From positions 1 to 43,611 of the forward strand of contig PS015286.1 in assembly GCA_048213135.1 (NCBI GenBank): a DNA stretch of 43,611 bases. Reading direction: 5' to 3'. Position numbers and translations under genes: made by a program. The stretch comes from Reclinomonas americana ATCC 50394 (lineage: Eukaryota; Jakobida; Jakobea; Jakobida). Shown here in pieces: positions 1 to 9,800 of this stretch. Numbering within the stretch: position 1 is the first letter of the stretch; each line of letters begins with the position of its first letter. A model generated the notes under the pieces. That model saw only the letters and a program-made list of their open reading frames with translations, was not told where the DNA came from and ran no database searches.

Positions 1-105
1 CTTACCCCTTCCCCTCTTACCCCTTCCCCTCTTACCCCTTCCCCTCTTACCCCTTCCCCTCTTACCCCTTCCCCTCTTACCCCTTCCCCTCTTACCCCTT
101 CCCCT
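1..105 (+). repeat. 15-bp tandem repeat in an intron
   Basis: Seven perfect copies of the 15-base unit CTTACCCCTTCCCCT run from the window edge, followed by a degenerate eighth copy. The array is purely pyrimidine apart from one A per unit. It lies directly before a splice acceptor (TTGCAG, ending at 134), so it forms the 3' part of an intron of the gene that follows and acts as a very long polypyrimidine tract. The array may continue to the left of the window. Confidence 0.95.
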
Positions 106-134
106 CTTTACCCCTCTTTCCTTCTCCCTTGCAG

Positions 135-3084
135 TCCCCTCGATTGCCAGCTTCCTGCCGTTCAAGATCCTGGCAGCCACCGCCAACCAGAGCATCACCA
201 TCACCGGCTACGGCTTGAAGTCCACTGACGCTGTGCAGCTGGAAATCTCGACCCAGTGCGGCCTGAGTGGCGTCGCCACGTACCCCATGGCAACAGTGTC
301 TGCCACGGGACCGGCCGGTGGTCTCCAGCTGCTGGTGGCCAAGGCACCTGATACCGCCATGTTGAACTCCAAGTACTCGGTGTGGTACGTAGGAGGAGCA
401 TGGAGGGTGGATGCTGGAGTGAGAAAGAAGCTGATTTCAGTTGAATGACATGCAGCGTCCGCTTTGTCGACATTCCCAACGTCATCAAGGCCGGCACCAA
501 TGCCCAGCTCACCGCGGTGAACGGTTCGTTTTCTTCTCCATCGTGGGAGACACAATCGACAAGTCGTCTTACTCGCTCGCGCTCTCTTCTCCCACTCGCA
601 GATGTGGGTCCGTTGATCAGTCGCGTGGCCATTCGCACGCAGCTTGCCAACCAGCAAGTCATTATCAACGCCGGCGCTGGTATTTTGTTGACGACACCAG
701 CGATTACTGTGCATGGCGCGCAAGATTGCTCAGGCACCACCAACACCGTCATCTCCAGCCTGACGACCACCACCAGCAAGATCACCATCACCTTCGACAC
801 CACGCTCGAAACGGTGCCGGTCGCCCGCTTCTTGTGCGTTGATCCGGACGGTGCTGGACCGTCGACGACGTACTTTTTGGCCACGGTGTACATTTGTTGC
901 GTTTCTTTCTTTCACTCTTTCTTTCTCCTTTCTCCTTCTGCACTCTCCTAACGATCGACTCTTGCACCGCGCGCAGTCAACGTGAACAAGGTCACGCCGG
1001 CGTCTCTGCCGCAGGGCCTGGGACCGAACAGTGCGCAGTTGACCCTCTCCGGCGTCAACTTTATCCTGGTCGACTCGACCGCCGCCGAAGGTTTCTTCCC
1101 GCCGGCTCCCGGAGGCGCAGCCACGGCCTTCTTCCTGACTTCATCTTCGACGACGTGCACGACTATCGCCACCCGCTCGGAGGCACTGGAGCCGGTGAAC
1201 ACTTCATCGACATCCGATCGCCTGGTCCTCAACGTGAACACTGCCATCGTGAGCGCGGATTCGTGCACCTTTGACGCGGTGGCCACCTACAACATTTGTG
1301 GACGGTGCGTACGCAGCAAGCAAGTGGGGAGGGGGAAAACCAATCGATAAGTACTTAAATGTCCACTGGTCCACTGCAGCTTCCAAGACGGCTCGTACGT
1401 TCAAATCGGTGCGCAGTTGACCATTACGCCACCCATCGACCCGACTGTCGGCTTCGCCACCCCGCTCAACTTCCCTGTTGGCCTCGACACCACCGTGACG
1501 CTGTCGTCGCTCAATCACGCCTTCACCACTTGCTCTCGCTTCAAGTTTGTGGAGTTTGGCCAGACGTGCGCGACTGCCAACACATCTGGTTGCGTTGCCC
1601 GTTGTGTCTTCGCCCCTCCCCCTTGCCTGTTTCGCTTACCTGTTGTGATGCCGGTAGCCTTGTCGTTGACTCTGTACCAGGCTGGCGTCTTTGACGCTGT
1701 GGGTTGCGGATCAAGCACTGGCTGCGCGTCGTATAAGATCTCCGTGAAGGCCTCGCAGGCCAGTAACTCTGTGCTGTGCGTCACCACGCAGCCGGGCGGC
1801 GCATACACATCGGTGCCTGGCGACAGCTTCACCGCCGGCCTGCTGACGGTGGCCTCCTCCGCAGCTGCCAACCAAGCTGGCAGCACAGTTGCGTCGTGTG
1901 TGCGTGAGGTGCTCGAGCGAGTCGTTGTTGCACTGACATTGTGTTTTTTATTCTCGTCTTCGGCAGCTAAGCACGGGCTCTGGCATTCGCTCCGCCGTCA
2001 TCTCGTTCTCCTTCCCGCGACCGTTCAGCGCTGTTCCGCGCGTCCTCATTGGCCTGTCGGCGTTGCAAAACACCGACGTCAGCGACACGCTGATCGCCTG
2101 CAGTCTGCCGTCGGTCTCCACGATCGGCTTGTCGACGCGCTGCTCCGCATTCGGCACCTCGCACCTGAGCAGTGTGATCGTCAGTGCGTGACCGACCATC
2201 TCCATCTGTGTGTATGGCAGGGCGATTCGTGTTTCTCACCATCTTGATGCACAAGACTACATGGCCTTCAACGTCGACGTGACGAGGAGGCCCGTGGTTG
2301 CTGTGCAGACTTCGGGTCTGACTGGCACTCTGGATTGGCGCTCGCTGATCACCAACAAGGACTTCAGCAGTGTTTCGTCGCCACGCCCACTTTTCATTAT
2401 CATGTCTCTCTCGTCTTTTGTCTAACTCGTTGAGCAGGTGTACATTCTGCCGACGGGAGCCAACTTCAAGTCACCGCCGAATGTTGCCATTGCGCTGATG
2501 GGCGTGGCCACTGATCGTTTCGGCTCCAGCAACAGCGACGTGCGAAGCGACAACTTTGAGGTCAGCGTCGGCCGCCGCACGGAGACCTCGACGACAATCA
2601 ACATGACGGTGCGCGGCGACGCCCGTGTCGAGAAGTTGACCTTGCGCGGTGTCGCCATTGCCGCCGCCGCCACCGATGGTAGCATTGGCGATTACGTCAT
2701 GCTGTCGGGCGGTGAGTGATGCGCGTGCAAGGCAGTGATGTGCGTGGTGTGACTGTGGCTCACGTATGCCGTCTTTGTTGAACCGCCACAGAGACAAAGC
2801 ACACGGGCAACGAGGCCGTGTCGGTCTCGCTGATCACTTCAGTCGCTCCCTTCGGCCTGTCGAAGAGCACGTTCTCCTACGCGCTCTTCCTGCGCGGCTG
2901 GAAGACATCGTCGACTGCGGCGCTGGCCAACAACCCGTCTGTGCTGGCCGCCAACGGCGTGCCATCCACCCCGAGCAGCCCCGTGCCGAACACCTGGACC
3001 ACACTCACCATCACCCCGAGCAGCGGTGCTGGCGTGGCCGAGACGTACGTCACGTGGGTCGCCATTGGCACTCCGGCCCTCTAA
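135..3084 (+). CDS. Secreted IPT/TIG-like and H-type-lectin-like protein, 3' part
   Basis: The 5' end lies outside the window. Exons read from 135 after an acceptor and end at TAA 3082-3084. Visible exons include 135-384 and 456 onward, then roughly 601-885, 977-1302, 1380-1590, 1680-1900, 1970-2188, 2265-2370, 2438-2711 and 2793-3084. The first half holds beta-rich segments such as VNKVTPASLPQGLGPNSAQL, typical of IPT/TIG folds, with scattered cysteines. The second half has segments such as FPRPFSAVPRVLIGLSAL and FKSPPNVAIALMG, which match the F..F...P.V.v.l pattern of H-type lectin domains (discoidin and snail agglutinin type), and it ends VTWVAIGTPAL. No membrane span is seen, so a secreted or surface role in glycan binding is inferred. 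Domain names rest on pattern recognition only. Exon ends in 1590-2290 are approximate. Confidence 0.7.
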
Positions 3085-3480
3085 ACAGCCACACACACAC
3101 TCACGAAAAACGCCAAAACAACCTCCCTCTACAATGGCTCCTTTGACGTGCGACACCTGCCGCGCCTGTTCTCCTTCTCTTTCTCTCACTTTTCTCGTTG
3201 TTTTGTATCCATCATTATCATCATGCGGGTGAGAGAGGCAGTGGACGAGCGGGAAGTGTGTGTGCGTGTGAAGATTGGCCTCACAGTGTAAGCTTTGTCA
3301 CTGTGTCCACTTGTCCCTTGTTGATTAGATGATTGCTGAGGAGGCACGAGAACGGTGTCGTCTGGAGCACGCACGTGAAGTGGAGAGTGCAGGAGTTGAG
3401 TGCCTTCAGTCTTTGTTGAAACGAAGGTCATCCCATGTTTGACTGACTGTGACTGTGAGGAAAGGTGCTGAGACCATGCG
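3085..3480. other. Intergenic region between the lectin-like gene and PRMT5
   Basis: Short CA and CT runs and a few small ORFs are seen, none recognisable. A 37-codon open stretch from ATG 3328 is rich in Glu and Arg and could belong to a 5' exon of PRMT5, but it does not resemble the PRMT5 TIM barrel. The region probably holds the 3' UTR of the left gene and the promoter and 5' end of PRMT5. Confidence 0.5.
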
Positions 3481-5150
3481 CAAACTCATCGCCACTGCCT
3501 TCTCCACTGGATCCGCGCCTGTGTCATTACTCACCTGGTGAGTGAGTGTGATTGGATGCAAAGATGTTCCGAGTTGTCTCTCACTCACATGCACACACAC
3601 ACACACAGAGGAATACGGCATGCTGGAACGCGACACTGGTGAGAGCAACACGAGCTGATCAGTCAGCTTCTGCTCCGATACTCATTCTTCCTTCTCATTC
3701 ACAGGGAAGTGTGAGTCAATGTTCTCTCTGTGTGTGTCTCCTTGTCTCCTCTTCCACCGACTTCAATGCAGATCTCTTGTACTATGCCTCCATTCGTCGC
3801 GCGGTGCAAGACTCGATCGACAGACGGCCCTCACTCGGTGCCTCAGCCGCGGAACCATTAGTTTGTGTGGTGGTCGGAGGAGGCATGGGCAGACTGCCTG
3901 CGTTCTGCTTGGATGTCGGTGAGTGGCCTCTTCTGTTCGTCGTTGTCAGCATGTTATAATCCGACGACTTGGTCGTGCACGCAGCTCGCGAGTTGCAGCT
4001 GCATGCGCGTATTGCGGTCGCCGATGCCAACCCAAAGGCGGTGGAGGCGCTGGAGAGGCGATTCGCGCCCGAGAGCACCGCTGACCCTGTGGATGCGCAA
4101 AAGCAGGTGCGTTGTCGGTGTGCGCCTTCGTGCTGTGTGACTCGTGCTCATGTGTGTGCGCCACGCAGCGAGTGTACGTCCATCCGCGCCCGTTCCTGCT
4201 GCATCCCGATCGCGTGTGCTCGCCAGCGGCTGTGCCCGAGGGTCTGCGTGAGTTCACGCACTCGGCGCATTTGTTTGTGGCCGAGTTCCTCGGTGGCTTT
4301 GGCGACAATGAGTTTTTCGTGGAGTTGATGAACCAGGTTTGCCTCCTCCTCCACCCCACTCCGCCCTCCGCCCTCTCAAACACATGCATTGCCACAGGCG
4401 GTGGAATTGTTTGCGAGTCGCAAGCACCCGGAGCTCTTTCACGTGCTTCCGTGCGACTGGTACACGTACGTGGCGCCGATCTACGCTCCCGGTATTCACC
4501 AATTCCTCTCCACGTGCGGGCGCTCCACGGATGTTACCTATGCGGTGGGCCTGCACACGGGAGCGCATGCAGTGGCAGCGGCGGGTCGTGCGTACGGTGA
4601 GCCGATTGCTCGAGTGCCGGTGCACTCGGACGCCGAGGGAACGTTTGCGTTGCCGCTGTACGAGTACGAGGCGCGAGTGGAGTTTTCGCTTCCAGCCAGC
4701 AGCACCGTGCACGGCTTTGGTGGCTACTTTACCTCGCTGCTGTGGCGAGACGATGCGATGGTGTTGGAGATTGACACGCGGTGCGCCGAGGGAACAATGC
4801 TGCCCGACACGCGCAACTCGTGGCACTGGGAAACGTGGTGGTTTCCGCTGGCAGAACCACTGTCGACCGACAGTCACCCACTGGACATTACGCTGGTCGT
4901 TCGTCGCAAGTCGCGACTCGTCACACCAGACTCGTTCTTTGCCGAGCGGTTTGTGAAGGAGAAACAGGAAATCGACGACGACGACGACACCGCCGCCTCC
5001 GGGGCATCTGCCTCGCAGTTGCCTCGCCCCGCCGTTCCCATCATGGCGCGCGCAGTGTGGTACGAATGGCAAGTGCTGCGACGCGACAACAGCGAGACGC
5101 TGACTCCGCTGCACAATGCCGAAGGGCGAGCGCAGACGTTGTACTTGTAA
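3481..5150 (+). CDS. PRMT5: Protein arginine N-methyltransferase 5, catalytic half
   Basis: PRMT5 makes symmetric dimethylarginine on histones and Sm proteins, in cytosol and nucleus. Exons read as about 3481-3537, 3609-3638, 3772-3918, 3985-4106, 4169-4336 and 4398-5150. In order they give a linker (SPLDP...EYGMLERD), the SAM-binding loop VVVGGGMGRL with an acidic post-I Asp (VADANPKAVEAL), the double-E loop (AEFLGGFGDNE, both catalytic Glu present) and the beta barrel, ending VWYEWQVL...LYL as in the family. An acidic insert (EIDDDDDTAA) lies in the barrel. The N-terminal TIM barrel of about 290 residues, which binds MEP50 in animals, is not seen, and only about 400 bases separate this gene from the previous stop. 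The product-specificity Phe of the linker appears to be Leu. The start codon is not determined. Confidence 0.88.
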
Positions 5151-5288
5151 TGAACGCAGGCGAGGGAAGCAAGGGTCGACGTCGCAGGGCGAAGGTGTCT
5201 CCATGGTTGCCGCTGTGTTTGGCTCGCACCTCGACTTCACTTTAGCTGCGGTCCTCGTCCTCTCAATCGTTTTGTTCGAGTTTCGAAG

Positions 5289-6785
5289 ATGGGCGCGGGA
5301 GAATCATCGTCTGCCTCCTCCTCCTCCTCTGAGCCTCCACCCGCCATCTGCACTCGTCTTCTCTCCGCCTTGCGACAACACCACTCACTGCGCCTGCGAG
5401 ATCGCGAACTGCGCGCACTGTGGGACCGGTGCGAGAACTCACAGTAACACAGAGTCTCACACTGTCTGACTCTGACACTCGCGTGCAGGCGTTGTGACAC
5501 TCACATACATGCGCATCTGAGTCGCGATGACTGCGCAGCACTGGTCGACGATATGATCGCTGCGGTGACTGAGCGGCTCACAGAGGAGAGTGACAGGCAA
5601 TTGCGCGCAGACATGCTCGCCAGTGTCGCAGTGTTGCAGCAGTGGGGACTCACAGTTACTCGCAGAGAAGGAGCCACTCTGATCGCGCTCTCTCTTTCTC
5701 TCACACACACGCTTTTCGCGCAGCTGTTTCACGAAGGGAGGATCGATTTTGTCGCGTTTGTGGACACTGTGCATCGGGAGCTGTATGCGACAAGTGCAAG
5801 TCATCAGAGCGCGCGGACAGCTGCTTCTGCTTCTGCGTCTAGTGCCGATGCGGCGAGTGCGCGACCTCGGCGACCGGATACTCTCAAGCTGTACTCGTGG
5901 AAGGGAATCAAGGGCGAGGCCGAGGTCGTGCGATTGGCGTTGGAGCTTGCCGGCTTCTTCTACGGTCTTGTGTTTTGCTCTCTCATCTACACAGTCCGTG
6001 TGTATCTATGCGCTGATGGTGATGAGCGATGCAGAGGACTCCACGGTGGAGCAGGCGGAGTGGGAGCAGTCGCGGGAAGAGTTCCCGTTTCAGCGGCTGC
6101 CGGTGCTGGAGGTCGATCGTGATTTGTGCATGTCGTACGCCATGGCTGTATTATTGGTGCGTGTGTGGGGTGCAATGTGGAAGTGCGTTTTTTTGTGCTC
6201 ATCTATCGTGGGGGAGAGCGCAGTACGTGGCGGACGTGTTTGAGATGAATCCCGATGGCGGTCCGCTGGTGATGGCCACGGCGCTGCAGCTGGTCAACGG
6301 GCTCAACGACATGCGTGTGGAGTTGTTTGCTTTAAAGTGCGCATCCCTTCCAACATGCTCTCCTCCCCACGACGTTTTCGTTGCTCACTCACTGTGTGCG
6401 CACGCACACACGCAGGTACTCACCGTCACGCATGTCGACATCGTACAAGGTCGATCGATTCGTGACGGAGAGTTGCGCGGCGTACTTTCGCTCGCTGGAA
6501 CGGCAACTTGGCGGCAAGACATACCTGTTCTCCAACACGGAGCGTGTCACGTTTCCGGACGTGGTGGCGTTCGATTTTCTCGACCAGCTGCTCGACTTGC
6601 AGAGCGGCTCGTCCACCACATGGCAACACTCGTACCCGGCGCTGGCCTCCTTCCATCAGCGATTCGGTGCCATTCCTCGTATCCGTGCCTACCTAAACGG
6701 TGAGAATACACACCATTGTCTCTCGCCCCTGCTGTCGTCACTCACTGGCATTGTTGTCACAGCCTCGAGAAGATCAAAGCATTAA
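5289..6785 (+). CDS. EF-hand-like region fused to a sigma-class glutathione S-transferase
   Basis: Six exons fit cleanly: 5289-5428, 5489-5965, 6035-6156, 6224-6336, 6416-6699 and 6763-6785. All have GT..AG ends and matching phases. The start MGAGESSSASS carries a Gly at position 2, a possible N-myristoylation signal. Residues of about 30-160 resemble a degenerate EF-hand pair: CDTHIHAHLSRDDC as a first loop with poor calcium ligands, and GRIDFVAFV as an end-of-hand pattern. After a Ser/Ala-rich linker the GST fold begins at KLYSWKGIKGEAEVVRLALE and continues with VEQAEW, FPFQRLPVLEVD and CMSYAMAVL. It closes with IPRIRAYL near the C-terminus, all as in sigma-class (prostaglandin D synthase-like) GSTs. 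The stretch at about 5650-5730 may contain an unremoved intron. Conjugation of glutathione is inferred from the family. Confidence 0.8.
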
Positions 6786-6844
6786 ACAGGGTGTTTATGG
6801 TTTATGTCTATGGTTTTTCCCGCCTCTTAATGTCGCCGCCGCGC

Positions 6845-9800
6845 TCACTGATCCGCAGCAGCAGTAGTAGTAGTGGTAGTTGTGGCAGCAGCTTCAGCGG
6901 CAAATGGCGTGTCTGCCGGCCGCCTTCGTGCCGAGGGTGAGACAGCGGGCGACGAGGCGGCCGAGCTGTATCGTCGCACGGCTGTTTCCAGCACCAAATT
7001 GTGCACGTCGGCCTTGACGAGAGGCTTGATGCGCACGTGATGCACCACCGAACCCCACGGTTCCTTCATGTTGTCACCTGCAGAGGAGAGAGTAGTGAGT
7101 TGTTCCGAACGAAAGATGCGTGCACGACATCTCACTCACCAGACATGCCGACAATGATCGGCCGCAAGTGCGACTGCACGTCGTGTTGCACAAACAGATC
7201 GCGGAGATTGCGGAGAGCCTCCTCGCCCGTCATCACCGGCATGTTGTGGTCTGCGTCGAGCGTGGACTCAGAGAGTGCTTCAGGGAAAAAAGAAACGGGT
7301 GAACACAAACCGATGAACACGAGCTCCGGCAACGCCTCCGGTTCATTCCTCACGCGCTCCTCCATCCAGTCCAGGAACAATTTCTGCGGCGGCAACGTGA
7401 GATGATTAGCGGGAGCGACAGAGTGGCGCACAGCACACGAAACTCCATTCACAAACGTCTCGGTGACGGTGACTTGCACGGTGGGATGACCCTGCACCAT
7501 GCGACACAGCGTGCGGCTGACCAGATTGTTGTCCTCAACCACCACACACCGCACTGCTGCCGTCATGGCGTCGTCGGCGTCGGACTCGAGCACCGCCACC
7601 GGGCGGGGCGACGGAGCACTGTGCGACGCCGAATCCGCACGACTCACCGCCCCCACACTGGCCCCGACCGACGACGCATCGCTGCCGCAATCCGCCGGTG
7701 GCAGCGGCGACAGAGTGCCCATCAGCACCGAGCCGGTGAGAGTGTGGCGCCGGGTGTCGGTGCTCGTAGAGTCGCTGTCGGCAGGCGAACCCGAGCTGAA
7801 ACTTGTGCTACTCGCGCCCGTGGTGAATGCCGAGGCCACCGAGTCAATCGAACTGTGGCTAACTGGAGGGCTGTACAGTGCCGCTGGCGTCGAGTGTCGT
7901 CGGTACACTGTGCGCGGAGAAGTGAGCGCGGTGTTCTGCTCATGAATGCAGGAGATGGACTTGCCTGAACGCTCCGACGCTTTGCGCTCTAGTCCGACAA
8001 TGGCCGTCGGCAGCGATGCCACCGGCGACTCGATCAGCATAGCTGTGTTGATGCTGTCGACCGGCGACGAGGCCAGCGGTGAGGAGGTCTTGTCCGCGCT
8101 GTGGAGACGAAGCGATGAGAAGCTGCCATTGAAGGATCAGCACGGAGCGACGACGTACCAGAGCATGTACGGCACGGTGATGGAGAAGCGCGAACCCACG
8201 CCCACTTCGCTCGAGTACCACATGTCGCCGTCGAAGAGGTTGCGCACCATTTCGCGTACAAGAGACAGACCGAGACCTGCAATCGCCGATTTGAGTGCAT
8301 GAGAGCGAGAAAGAAGGAGGAGAAAGGCAAGGGAAGGAGAGCTACGCACCAGTGCCCGAGTAGCGGGACTCCTTCTCGCGCACTTGGAAGAACGGTTCGG
8401 AAATGCGTCCCATGTGCTCCGGTGATATGCCGATACCCGTGTCGACAACCGTGAACAGCACCCAGAATCGCTGCTGCCGTTGCCGCTGCAGCAGCAGCAT
8501 TTGTTGCTGCGAGGGAGTGCGGACGAGGATGGAGGCCGGCTCACTCTCGCCGGTGCTGCTGCTGCTGCTGCTGCTGCTGCCGGAAGCACCATTTTCGTCG
8601 TCCGCGGCGTCGTCGTGTGCAGGAACGGCCTCCAGTGGCACGTATTCGTAGCGTGGTGCTGCATGAAGAATAGGGTGAGGGACGAAGGACGATTCAAAGA
8701 GGGATGAATTCAGTGCACCTCCATAGACACCCGGTGGCGGAGACTCCATCGGTCGCCGTTCGGTGACCTCGACCTGCAGTGTGACTTCTCCGTGACGAGT
8801 AAACTGAGCACGCACGAGAGAGTGTCAGGGCACAGACGTTAAAGTGTGATCGCAGATGGCGCGAGTTCTCCGACCTTGATGGCATTGCTCAGCAAGTTGG
8901 AGACACACTGGGAGACGCGCAGCGGATCGAGAAGCACGCGGCGCCGTCGCAAGTCTTCACTGCGAACCGCGCGACTCGTTTCCAGAGCCATCGTCAGACC
9001 CTCGCTGTGTGATGCGTGAGTTGTAACGCAAATCTGTGCAGCGAAATACACAGCGTCGCCATCCGCACCTGTCGGCCATGCGCCGCAGCTTGCGCACACA
9101 CGACTCGGCGACGGCCATGAGGCGTGTGGGAACTGGTGACAGCACGATGCTTTTCCGTCGCTGCTTCATGAAGGCGAGGAGATCTGCGAGTGAACAATAG
9201 GAGAGAGAGAGAGGGTCAGACGAGGGTGGAAGTGAAAGGTGCTGCGAGAGGGCGCCAATGCAAACCGTCAAGCAAGCTCATGAGCATCCGGGCGGATGAC
9301 AGAGCGTCTGCATAAAAAAGGACAACGTGAGACACAGGGAAGGGGGGAAGACGGAGGGAAGAGGGGAGATCGGAAAAGGGGGAAAGGACGGAAGGGAGAA
9401 AGGACGGAAGGGGGGAAGGACGGAAGGGGGGAAGGACGGAAGGGGGGAAGGACGGAAAGGGGGAAGACGAAAGGAGGAAGACGGAGGGGCGGAAGAAGGA
9501 AGATGGAAGGCGAAGGAGAGATCGAAAAAGGGAAGACGGCAGACGAAGGGAAGAAGGCAGGAGGAGTGATACAGCAAGAAATCTCGAGTGCAACATGCAC
9601 TTTCACATATTGTGTGATGCAACCACCACGCACCGCGCACACACTCATGGTTGGAGAGTGGGTTGTTCACCGACTCCGAGTACGCCTCCAACGAGGCCAA
9701 AATGCCGAAACACGGCTGCCTCAGCTCGTCTATTTTGTTCGAGTGCATCAGTGAGACAACGCTGGGAACAGGCGACTCATGACACACATCAACGAAACGA

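Noticed and set aside
1-120. Telomere-like repeat at the window edge
   Set aside because: The unit is 15 bases without the TTAGGG-type core, and it ends in a splice acceptor leading straight into coding sequence.
3782-4395. Minus-strand open frames opposite PRMT5
   Set aside because: The plus strand gives an ordered set of PRMT5 motifs with correct splice phases, and the minus frames show no family features.
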